This document shows, piece after piece, positions 1-5,832 of a stretch of DNA of 6,627 bases. The notes below the pieces were generated by a model. That model searched no databases and had not been told where the DNA came from. It saw only the letters and a list, made by a program, of their open reading frames with translations. The first letter of the stretch is position 1. Each line of letters opens with the position of its first letter. Made by a program: the position numbers and the translations under genes. Source of the DNA: an uncultured Chloroflexota bacterium (lineage in GTDB: Bacteria; Chloroflexota; Limnocylindria; Limnocylindrales; CSP1-4); the NCBI GenBank assembly GCA_903928275.1, contig CAIYQJ010000066.1, positions 1 through 6,627 on the forward strand. The letters run 5' to 3'.

Positions 1-169
1 GATCGCGGAGGCGGCCGGATCAGCGGATACCAGCGTCCCGGGCGATCGGTGATCGCGGAGGCGGCCGGATCAGCGGATACCAGCGTCCCGGGCGATCGGT
101 GATCGCGGAGGCGGCCGGATCAGCGGATACCAGCGTCCCGGGCGATCGGTGATCGCGGAGGCGGCCGGA
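1..169. repeat. 50-bp direct tandem repeat, 3.4 perfect copies
   Basis: A 50-bp unit beginning GATCGCGGAGGCGGCCGGAT occurs at 1-50, 51-100 and 101-150, then a fourth copy continues for 19 bases (151-169) before the sequence diverges. I see no mismatch between copies. Each junction contains the inverted repeat GCGATC-GGT-GATCGC (for example 42-56), so every unit boundary can form a small stem. The unit length is not a multiple of three and no credible gene crosses it. It lies beyond the 3' end of the acyl-CoA dehydrogenase gene. The array starts at the window edge, so its full length is unknown. It may be a genuine minisatellite-like array or an artefact at a contig end. Confidence 0.95.
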
Positions 170-235
170 ACCAGGTACTGCGCTCCGCGCACGGCCGGCC
201 CTCGTCCCCCCGCCGCCCGCGGCCGGTCCGGCATC
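170..235. other. GC-rich spacer between tandem repeat and dehydrogenase gene
   Basis: This short stretch lies downstream of the minus-strand dehydrogenase stop codon. It is C-rich on the plus strand and holds two CGGCCGG blocks that could pair weakly. I see no convincing rho-independent terminator because there is no T tract in the transcribed direction, and no gene is supported. Confidence 0.5.
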
Positions 236-1441
236 TCACCCGCGCGCGTCGAGGATCGACCGCGCCACGATGAGCCGCTGGATCTGCTGCGTGCCCTCGT
301 ACAGCTGGGTGATCTTCGCGTCGCGCATCATCCGCTCGACCGGGAAGTCCTCGAGGTAGCCGGAGCCGCCTAGCACCTGGACGGCGTCCGTCGTCACCTT
401 CATCGCGGCGTCCCCGGCCACGAGCTTGCACAGCGACGCCCAGCGGTCCGGGTCGCCGTCGCCGGCGTCGATCGCGGCGCACGCCACGTACAGCAGCGCC
501 CGCGCCGCGGCGGTCGCGGCGTCCACGTCGGCCAGCAGGGCCTGGACCATCTGCATCTGGCCGATCGGGCGCCCGAACTGGACCCGGTCGCGCGCGTACT
601 GCGTGGCCAACTCAAGCGCGCCCTGCGCGATCCCTACGGCCTGCGCGGCGATCCCGGGCCGCGATCGCCGGAACGTCCGCATCGCGATCGTGAACCCGTC
701 GCCTTCCGCACCGAGCAGGTGGTCGACCGGGACGCGCACGCCGTCAAAGTGCAGCTCCGTCGTGGGCGAGCCGCGGATCCCCATCTTGTGCTCGAGGCGA
801 CCGACGGAGAAGCCGGGGCTTGTCCGCTCGACGACGAACGCGGAGATGTGCCGACGGGCCTTCCCGGCCGCGGGATCCGTCACGGCGAAGACGACGACGA
901 GGTCCGCCACGCTGCCCTGGCTGATGAAGCGCTTGGAGCCGTCGAGGACGTAACCGTCGCCGTCGCGGACGGCGCGCGTCGTCATCGCGGCCACGTCCGA
1001 GCCGGCCCCGGCCTCGGTGAGTCCGAACGCGATGAGCGTCCGGCCCGCCGCGAGATCCGGCAGCCACCGCGCGCGCTGCTCCGGGGTGCCGGCGTCGATG
1101 ATCGGCAGGGCCGCGAGCGCGTGGACGGCGAGGATGAGCCCCGTCGTGGCGCAGGCGGCGCTCAGCTCCTCGATGGCGAGGCAGAGCGTGAGCAGGTCGG
1201 CGTCAATGCCGCCATAGGCGGCCGGGAACGGGAGCGCGAGGATGTCCTGCGCGGCGAGCAGGCGCCGTAGGTCCTCCGGGAACTCCGCGGTCCGGTCGAT
1301 CTCGGCCGCGCGGGGCGCGACCTTCGCGCGGGCAAGGTCGCGGACGGCGTCACGGAGGGCGACCTGGTCCTCGGTGAGGCGGAACGCGGCGGGGGCAGGG
1401 CCGACCGCTGTCCCGAGGTATGTGTCCGCGTTCGCGTCCAT
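236..1441 (-). CDS. Acyl-CoA dehydrogenase (FAD-dependent, medium/short-chain type)
   Basis: The 401-aa product should be a soluble flavoenzyme that makes the alpha,beta double bond in an acyl-CoA thioester and passes electrons to electron-transfer flavoprotein, as in beta-oxidation or branched-chain amino-acid breakdown. The N-terminal helical domain spans about residues 20-135. The first family signature GLTEAGAGSDVAAM is at 140-153 and leads the middle beta domain. The second signature, QVLGGSGYLEDFPVERMMRD, is at 355-374. E382 in LYEGTQQIQR aligns with the catalytic base of medium- and short-chain enzymes; RDRVQFGRPIG at 284-294 is also typical. Length matches the family. The ATG at 1439-1441 was chosen because family similarity begins about 20 residues later and the reading frame upstream is Arg/Pro-rich noise. 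Its ribosome site is weak (GGTGG-like, about 4 nt away). It is transcribed away from the electron-transfer operon. Chain-length specificity cannot be read from sequence. Confidence 0.95.
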   Translation of the reverse strand: MDANADTYLGTAVGPAPAAFRLTEDQVALRDAVRDLARAKVAPRAAEIDRTAEFPEDLRRLLAAQDILALPFPAAYGGIDADLLTLCLAIEELSAACATTGLILAVHALAALPIIDAGTPEQRARWLPDLAAGRTLIAFGLTEAGAGSDVAAMTTRAVRDGDGYVLDGSKRFISQGSVADLVVVFAVTDPAAGKARRHISAFVVERTSPGFSVGRLEHKMGIRGSPTTELHFDGVRVPVDHLLGAEGDGFTIAMRTFRRSRPGIAAQAVGIAQGALELATQYARDRVQFGRPIGQMQMVQALLADVDAATAAARALLYVACAAIDAGDGDPDRWASLCKLVAGDAAMKVTTDAVQVLGGSGYLEDFPVERMMRDAKITQLYEGTQQIQRLIVARSILDARG

Positions 1442-1757
1442 CAGACCGCCACCGGCTCCCGGTGCTCCCCGAGATCGGGGCGCAGGACCCCACTCGTCCG
1501 GTCGAGTGTAGCGCCGGCATCCGGGCGCGACGCCCCTGCCGGCAGCCGCGGTGTCGACGGCCGTCGCCCGTCTCCGACGCCCGTCGCCGGTCCCCCGACG
1601 ACCATCGCGGTCCTGGGACACGACCGTCGTCGACTTGTGTGCGGACGTCGCCCGGGCGATGGGCGTCGATGTCCTGTGCCCGGCCGCCGGCCTCCCGTAC
1701 GTTGGGCCGCGACGAACGGGCAGCGAGCACCCACGGGCTCGCGCGGAGGACCACCTG
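1442..1757. promoter_or_regulatory. Divergent intergenic region with presumed promoters
   Basis: This 316-bp region separates the minus-strand dehydrogenase gene from the plus-strand operon and should carry promoters for both. Candidate -10 elements are TACACT on the minus strand (plus coordinates 1505-1510, about 64 nt before the dehydrogenase start) and TACGTT on the plus strand (1698-1703, about 54 nt before the first operon gene). Neither has a good -35 box at the right distance, so both are weak. Two perfect inverted repeats sit near the dehydrogenase start: ACCGG-CTC-CCGGT (1451-1463) and CCCCGA-GA-TCGGGG (1467-1480). Around 1551-1610 the sequence is low-complexity with recurring CGTCGCC words. 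Open frames here are Arg/Pro-rich and do not look like protein. Confidence 0.4.
1745..1750 (+). promoter_or_regulatory. Strong Shine-Dalgarno site, GGAGGA
   Basis: GGAGGA lies 7 nt before the ATG at 1758. It is the strongest ribosome site in the window and fixes the start of the small membrane protein, ruling out longer in-frame extensions that begin as far upstream as 1551. Confidence 0.85.
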
Positions 1758-2081
1758 ATGAGCAGCGACGTCGTTCTTGCGATCCTCGCGGTGGCGCTGC
1801 TCGGCTTCCTCATCATGGTCGTGTGGCTCGTGTACGAGCTCCGCCAGGGCAACGTCGAGGGTTCGGCAGCCCTGTTCGGCACGTGGATCGCGCTGACCAT
1901 CGTGTCGATCGGCGTCGAGTTCGGGGTGGCGTTCGTCGTCGTCCACACGCTCCTGTTCGCGCTCGGGACGACCGCGGCCGGCGTGGGCCTCGTCGCCACC
2001 GGCGTGGTCGTCTTCGCGACGCCCGTCGTGTGGGCGCTCGTCATCCGGCATCGTGCGCGTCGCCTGCACGCGGCCCAGTGA
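1758..2081 (+). CDS. Small multi-pass membrane protein of unknown function
   Basis: I do not recognise a family for this 107-aa protein. It is almost entirely hydrophobic. One transmembrane segment spans about residues 4-27, a long hydrophobic stretch at 37-70 could hold one or two passes, and another segment covers about 72-96. A short polar loop (YELRQGNVEGS, 26-36) separates the first two, and the C-terminus is basic (RHRARRLHAAQ), suggesting a cytoplasmic tail by the positive-inside rule. No cysteines, haem motifs or lysines are present. The start is fixed by a strong ribosome site. It is the first gene of the plus-strand row and ends 43 bp before the regulator. Possible roles include a membrane sensor partner for that regulator or an accessory subunit, but nothing in the sequence proves either. 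Confidence 0.8.
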   Translation: MSSDVVLAILAVALLGFLIMVVWLVYELRQGNVEGSAALFGTWIALTIVSIGVEFGVAFVVVHTLLFALGTTAAGVGLVATGVVVFATPVVWALVIRHRARRLHAAQ

Positions 2082-2124
2082 TCGGCGGGGCGCGGGGTCC
2101 GCGGACGAAGCCGATGGTGCGACC

Positions 2125-2826
2125 ATGAAGGCGAACGGTTCGGCACCGTGCGACGGGAGGATCGGCGTCCTGCTCGCGATCTTCGACTTCCCGCTGCTCG
2201 CGGCGGGGTACCGCGCGGTGATCGACGCCGAGCCCGACATGCGGGTCGTGGGCGAGATCGCCGGGCTCGACGCGCTTCGCACGCGACTCCCTGAGCCGTC
2301 CGCGAAGGTCCTCATCGTCGAGACCGTGCCGTCCGGCGACGGGTGCGGTGTCCCGTTCCGCGCGATCGAGTCGCTGAAGGCGGCGGACCCGTCGCTGCGG
2401 GTCATCGCCCTGGACAGCCAGTGCAGCGGCGACATGTTCTCCATCGCCCTGCGGTCGGGCGCCGACGGGTTCCTGGACCGGAGCGCCCGGCGGACCGACG
2501 TCGTGACCGCGGTCCGCAGCGTGAGCGGCGGCCGGGCCTACGTGATCCCGGCGCTCGTCACCCGGATGATCGACACGTACGTCCTCCGCACGGACGAGAC
2601 CTCCGCGGACGACGTCTACGACTCGCTCGGCGAGCAGGATCGCGAGGTCCTCCGCCTCGCGGCCGTGGGCCACACGAACCGCGAGATCGCCCGGACCCTC
2701 CACGTGAGCGAGCGGACGGTCCACTCCCGGCGAGCGGCAGTCATGGAGAAGCTCGGCTTCCACCACCGCGTGGAGCTCCTCAGGTACGCGATCAGGCGCG
2801 GCGTCGTCGAGGTGGCCGACCTGTGA
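2125..2826 (+). CDS. LuxR/NarL-family response regulator with degenerate receiver
   Basis: The 233-aa protein has the two-domain NarL/FixJ layout: a receiver-like domain (about 12-140) and a LuxR-type helix-turn-helix (about 167-228; EQDREVLRLAAVGHTNREIA, then SERTVHSRRAAVMEKLG). It should bind DNA and probably controls the downstream operon. The receiver has lost its phosphorylation signature. By alignment with typical NarL proteins, the phospho-acceptor Asp is Glu (E66, in VLIVETVPSGDG), the acidic pair after beta-1 keeps only one acid (AIFDF, 18-22), the switch Ser/Thr is D97 (VIALDS), and the conserved Lys is R119 (FLDRSA). It is therefore probably not phosphorylated conventionally. No histidine kinase is present in the window. 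ATG 2125 was preferred to GTG 2053 because the longer form overlaps the preceding gene and adds only noise; the ribosome site is weak. The stop overlaps the next start (GTGA). Confidence 0.92.
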   Translation: MKANGSAPCDGRIGVLLAIFDFPLLAAGYRAVIDAEPDMRVVGEIAGLDALRTRLPEPSAKVLIVETVPSGDGCGVPFRAIESLKAADPSLRVIALDSQCSGDMFSIALRSGADGFLDRSARRTDVVTAVRSVSGGRAYVIPALVTRMIDTYVLRTDETSADDVYDSLGEQDREVLRLAAVGHTNREIARTLHVSERTVHSRRAAVMEKLGFHHRVELLRYAIRRGVVEVADL

Positions 2827-3590
2827 GCCGCATCCGGTCCATCCTGCACCGCGCGGGCGCCCGGATCGGGCGTCCGTCGAGCCCGCTGGGGTCGGTGAAG
2901 TACGCGGGGGTCGCCATCGGCCTCGCGATCCTCCTCGTCGCGGCGCTCGCGGTCGGCGCCGTCGCGGCGGCGACCTTCTACGACCAGTACGGTGCGCACC
3001 AGGAGAGGAACGCGCAGGCCTGGGCCGCCCTCACGCCGCAGTACGCGGCCGCCTCGTCCGAGTGCGCGCAGTGCCACGCGACCGAGTACGGCAAGTGGGC
3101 GGGTTCCAGGCACATCGCGGTCAGCTGTCAGACCTGCCACGGGCCGCTCGCCGAGCACGTCGCCACCGCGCCGGTGCCCGAGTCGGCGGCGGCGATCGAC
3201 GCGGCCGAGGCGGGCGCGGCACCGGCGCCGTCGCTGGCGGCCGGCGTCGCGGTCGTGCCGCCGACGGATGCGCTGTGCACGGTCTGCCACCAGAAGATCC
3301 TCGGTCGGCCCGCCGACTTCCCCCAGGTGGACCGCGCGATCCACTACGCGGGCACGTCCTGCCTCCAGTGCCACGACGTGCACACCGCGATCGCCGTCCC
3401 GCCGCCGATCATCACGCACTCGCTGGTGAACGTGCCCGAGTGCACGGCCTGTCACGGCACCACCGCCACGAACGGCGTCAAGGCGATGCCCGCCGGGCAC
3501 CAGCCCTCGGTGGACGCCATCTGCCTCAGCTGCCACAAGCCGAAGGGCGACGTCTCGTCCCCGGGCCCCATCCAGACGCAGGTCCCGTAG
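2823..3590 (+). CDS. Membrane-anchored hexahaem cytochrome c
   Basis: The 255-aa protein has a basic N-terminus, one transmembrane helix (about 26-50) and a predicted extracytoplasmic domain with six CxxCH haem sites at residues 81, 102, 152, 180, 207 and 234 (CAQCH, CQTCH, CTVCH, CLQCH, CTACH, CLSCH). It has enough extra histidines for bis-His ligation (H97, H112, H174, H187, H199, H226, plus H59). The last three haems are evenly spaced 27 residues apart, and the final two each have a His eight residues upstream. An Ala/Pro-rich insert (about 113-147) separates haems 2 and 3 and may be a flexible linker. The GTG start is supported by GAGGTGG at 2809-2815, seven nt upstream, and by its 4-bp overlap with the regulator stop. 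It likely carries electrons between the NrfD/iron-sulfur module and other redox partners. No substrate-reducing site is recognisable, and it is too short for NrfA. Confidence 0.93.
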   Translation: MSRIRSILHRAGARIGRPSSPLGSVKYAGVAIGLAILLVAALAVGAVAAATFYDQYGAHQERNAQAWAALTPQYAAASSECAQCHATEYGKWAGSRHIAVSCQTCHGPLAEHVATAPVPESAAAIDAAEAGAAPAPSLAAGVAVVPPTDALCTVCHQKILGRPADFPQVDRAIHYAGTSCLQCHDVHTAIAVPPPIITHSLVNVPECTACHGTTATNGVKAMPAGHQPSVDAICLSCHKPKGDVSSPGPIQTQVP

Positions 3591-3602
3591 GGCGGTGACG
3601 TG

Positions 3603-3653
3603 ATGAGCCGTACGCACGCACGACACGTCGCTCGACGGGGAGGCCGACCGTGA
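3603..3653 (+). CDS. Possible 16-codon leader peptide (speculative)
   Basis: In the 59-bp gap between the hexahaem cytochrome and the ferredoxin, ATG 3603 opens a 16-codon frame encoding MSRTHARHVARRGGRP, whose TGA stop (3651-3653) overlaps the ferredoxin GTG start (3650-3652). A weak GGGCGGTG-like ribosome site precedes it. It could couple translation of the ferredoxin to upstream ribosomes, but its Arg-rich composition is what random GC-rich sequence gives and it also covers the ferredoxin Shine-Dalgarno. Confidence 0.2.
   Translation: MSRTHARHVARRGGRP
3637..3643 (+). promoter_or_regulatory. Shine-Dalgarno GGGGAGG for the ferredoxin
   Basis: GGGGAGG lies 6 nt before GTG 3650 and supports that start, which also places the Tat motif directly at the N-terminus. 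The small inverted repeat CGTCG-CT-CGACG (3626-3637) abuts the site and touches its first base, so a weak hairpin could affect its exposure. Confidence 0.75.
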
Positions 3654-4513
3654 GCGTCTCCCGCCGCCGCTTCCTCGGGACGGGCCTCGCGGCATGCGCC
3701 GGGGTCGCCGGCGCGTACGCGCTCACGTCGCTTCTCCCGACCGGCGCGGTCGGCGCCGCGGCCGCGGGCGACGCGGCGGCCGCGGGCGACGCGGCGGCCG
3801 CAACCTCCCCCACCCCGTCTGCGGCGCCCACCTACGACCCGCACGCGCACTCGTGGGCGTTCCTCGTGAACACGACGCGTTGCATCGGCTGCGGCCGCTG
3901 CGTGGATGCGTGCAAGAACGAGAACAACGTCCCCGACGACCCCGAGTACAACCGGACGTGGGTGGAGCTCCACGTCGTCGAGAACGATGGGACGGTGCTG
4001 GTGACGTCGCCGGATGGCGGGATCCACGGCTTCCCACCGGAGCCCCCCGAGCTCGCGGCGTCGGGCGCGACCGCCTCGCAGGCCTATTTCGTGCCGCGCC
4101 TTTGCATGCAGTGCGACAACCCGCCGTGCACGTCGGTCTGCCCGGTCAGCGCCACGTACAAGACACCCGACGGGGTGGTCCTCGTGGACCAGGAACGCTG
4201 CATCGGGTGCGGCTACTGCGTCCTCGCCTGCCCGTACGGGGCGCGGTACATCGTTCCGAGCGGCGGCAGGATGCCGACCGGGCAGCCGGGCGTCGTCGAC
4301 AAGTGCACCTTCTGCTACCACCGGATCACGAAGGGGATGCGCCCCGCGTGTGTCGAGGTGTGCCCGGTCGAGGCACGGCTGATCGGCGACCTGGACGACC
4401 CCACGGACCCGGTGGCAGTGGCGATCCGTACCGGGCGCACCTCGGTGATGAAGCCGGAGCTCGGGACGAAGCCGCGGGTCCACTACGTGGGCATCGAAGG
4501 CGAGGTCGGCTGA
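3650..4513 (+). CDS. Tat-exported ferredoxin-like subunit with four [4Fe-4S] sites
   Basis: The 287-aa protein belongs to the DmsB/NrfC/PsrB/HybA-type iron-sulfur family, which shuttles electrons between an NrfD-type membrane subunit and an extracytoplasmic partner. The N-terminus has a twin-arginine motif (SRRRFLG, 4-10) and a hydrophobic stretch (11-29), so it should be exported folded with its clusters. Cysteine sets are C78-C81-C84-C88, C152-C155-C160-C164, C184-C187-C190-C194, and C219-C222-C234-C238: 16 ligands for four cubane clusters. An Ala/Gly/Asp-rich hinge (about 33-60), containing a duplicated AAGDAA unit, links the signal to the mature domain. The third and fourth sets carry typical contexts (CIGCGYCVLACPYGARY; DKCTFCYHR). 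It follows the hexahaem gene by 59 bp and overlaps the nrfD-like start by one base. No fused molybdopterin domain is present, unlike ActB of alternative complex III. Confidence 0.95.
   Translation: MSVSRRRFLGTGLAACAGVAGAYALTSLLPTGAVGAAAAGDAAAAGDAAAATSPTPSAAPTYDPHAHSWAFLVNTTRCIGCGRCVDACKNENNVPDDPEYNRTWVELHVVENDGTVLVTSPDGGIHGFPPEPPELAASGATASQAYFVPRLCMQCDNPPCTSVCPVSATYKTPDGVVLVDQERCIGCGYCVLACPYGARYIVPSGGRMPTGQPGVVDKCTFCYHRITKGMRPACVEVCPVEARLIGDLDDPTDPVAVAIRTGRTSVMKPELGTKPRVHYVGIEGEVG
3761..3801 (+). repeat. 18-bp in-frame tandem duplication in ferredoxin hinge
   Basis: The unit GCCGCGGGCGACGCGGCG occurs at 3761-3778 and again at 3779-3796, followed by GCCGC. It encodes AAGDAA twice within the linker after the Tat signal. 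The repeat is perfect at the nucleotide level and in frame, so copy-number slippage would change hinge length without breaking the gene. Confidence 0.9.
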
Positions 4514-5832
4514 TGGTCGAGACCGTCGCCGATCGCACGGTGGACAGCCGGCCGCGGGCGGCCTGGCATGCCCTCCGCGCGGAGGTCGCCAGCCAGCCGC
4601 GCGCCCTCAGGCTCTGGTTCGGGCTCCTCACGGTGCTGCTCCTCATCGGGGCGGTGGGAGCGGCGCTCAGCCTGCCGCCGGGCGACGAGGTCTTCGGGAC
4701 CCGGCCATCGTTCGAGTGGGGGCTGCTCATCGCGGCCTATGTCTTCTTCGCGGTGACCACGAGCGGTCTGTGCCTCGCCTCGTCGCTGGGGACCGTCTTC
4801 GGGATGGAGCGGTTCATGCCGTTGGAGAAGCGGCACGCGGTGCTCGCCCTGCTGAGCCTCGTCACCGCCTTCGGGATCATCGCGCTCGACCTCCACTGGC
4901 CCATCCGGCTCGGGTTCGGCGCGGTCCTCTCGCCGTCGCCGATGTCGCCGATGTGGTGGATGGGCGTCCTGTACGCCGGCTACCTCGTGCTCCTCATGAC
5001 CGAGGTCTGGAGCATGTTCCGGGGGCACGAGCGTCTCCACAACGTCGCGTGCACGGCCGCCTCGTGCATGGCGATCCTCGCGCCGTCCACCCTTGGCGCC
5101 GTGTTCGGCGTCCTCGCCTCGCGCCCGTACTGGCACGGGAGCTTCACCCCGCCCTCGCTGCTCGCCGCGGCGCTCCTGTCGGGGATCTCGCTCCTCGGCA
5201 TCGTCTTCTACTGCGTGCACCGCTTCCAGCTCAAGGGCTGGGAACGCGCGACGAGCCTCGCGATCCCGGCGCTCCGCCTGCTCCTCACGATCTCGCTCGC
5301 GGTGACGATCCTCGTCGCCGCCTGGCAGATCCTGACGACCCTGTACGGGAGCGTCCCCGGCCTCGGCGACGCGATGGCCACCCTGCTCGTCGGGCCGCTG
5401 GCGCCGTGGTTCTGGATCGGTCGGGTAGTCATCGGGATCGCGATCCCGCTCGTCCTGGTGCTCTACCGGCCGACGCAGACGCCGATCGGCCTCTTCGCCG
5501 CCTCGATCCTCGCGTTCGTCGGCGTGCTCGTGGACCGCGTCCTGTTCGTCGATGCCGGCCAGATCGTGTCGTCGAGCGCGGCGTCGGGCGTCGTGTCGAA
5601 CCCCTTCAACGAGTACACGCCGAGCCTCGTCGAGATCAGCATCCTCGTGGGCGCGTTCGCGTTCCTGGCCATGGGATACACGCTCGCCGAGCGGTTCCTC
5701 GACATGAGCGAGCACGTCGGCAGCCACCGCCCGCTGCTGTCCGGCTGGGGCCGACATCCGCACGAGCCCGCCGCACCCGGCGCCGCGACGGCGGAGCACG
5801 GCGCCGCACCGTTGGAGCACGGCGCGGCATGA
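4513..5832 (+). CDS. nrfD: NrfD/PsrC-family quinone-reactive membrane subunit
   Basis: The 439-aa protein is an integral membrane protein of the NrfD family, which exchanges electrons between the quinone pool and a partner iron-sulfur subunit. I count about ten hydrophobic segments, near residues 33-54, 68-92, 109-128, 147-168, 182-203, 214-234, 252-276, 293-318, 323-346 and 371-393. The DLHWPIRL stretch (126-133) and the C-terminal NEYTPSLVEISI stretch (366-377) resemble conserved NrfD-family segments. The start is ATG 4513 in a TGATG overlap with the ferredoxin, preceded by GAGG at 4502-4505; a longer upstream frame only overlaps the ferredoxin. After the last helix comes an atypical His/Ala/Pro-rich tail (about 415-439) with EHGAA twice. 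Position next to the four-cluster ferredoxin and between cytochromes supports a quinone:cytochrome electron-transfer complex. The symbol denotes the family, not a proven nitrite-reductase role. Confidence 0.93.
   Translation: MVETVADRTVDSRPRAAWHALRAEVASQPRALRLWFGLLTVLLLIGAVGAALSLPPGDEVFGTRPSFEWGLLIAAYVFFAVTTSGLCLASSLGTVFGMERFMPLEKRHAVLALLSLVTAFGIIALDLHWPIRLGFGAVLSPSPMSPMWWMGVLYAGYLVLLMTEVWSMFRGHERLHNVACTAASCMAILAPSTLGAVFGVLASRPYWHGSFTPPSLLAAALLSGISLLGIVFYCVHRFQLKGWERATSLAIPALRLLLTISLAVTILVAAWQILTTLYGSVPGLGDAMATLLVGPLAPWFWIGRVVIGIAIPLVLVLYRPTQTPIGLFAASILAFVGVLVDRVLFVDAGQIVSSSAASGVVSNPFNEYTPSLVEISILVGAFAFLAMGYTLAERFLDMSEHVGSHRPLLSGWGRHPHEPAAPGAATAEHGAAPLEHGAA

Noticed and set aside
1..169. CRISPR array
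   Set aside because: The 50-bp units are directly abutting with no unique spacers between repeated segments.
1551..1757. Longer N-terminus for the small membrane protein
   Set aside because: The in-frame extension is Arg/Pro-rich and lacks a good ribosome site, while GGAGGA sits 7 nt before ATG 1758.
1442..2146. Minus-strand N-terminal extension of the dehydrogenase frame up to 2146
   Set aside because: The added residues are Arg/Thr/Pro-rich with no family similarity and run antisense through the small membrane protein gene. The dehydrogenase fold begins soon after the ATG at 1441.
1350..2444. 364-codon minus-strand open frame
   Set aside because: It is an antisense shadow of the membrane protein and regulator genes, with His/Arg/Asp-rich low-complexity translation caused by high GC.
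2343..2822. Upstream extension of the hexahaem cytochrome frame
   Set aside because: It is out-of-frame shadow of the regulator gene with Arg/Pro-rich content. GTG 2823 has a good ribosome site and gives a normal membrane anchor.
2823..3590. Cytochrome c nitrite reductase catalytic subunit (NrfA)
   Set aside because: The protein is about half NrfA length, has no CxxCK catalytic haem site, and shows only ordinary CxxCH motifs.
4483..5820. 445-codon minus-strand open frame opposite the NrfD gene
   Set aside because: The translation is Glu/Arg/Asp-rich without hydrophobic core or motifs, whereas the plus strand gives a clear ten-helix NrfD protein with a coupled start.
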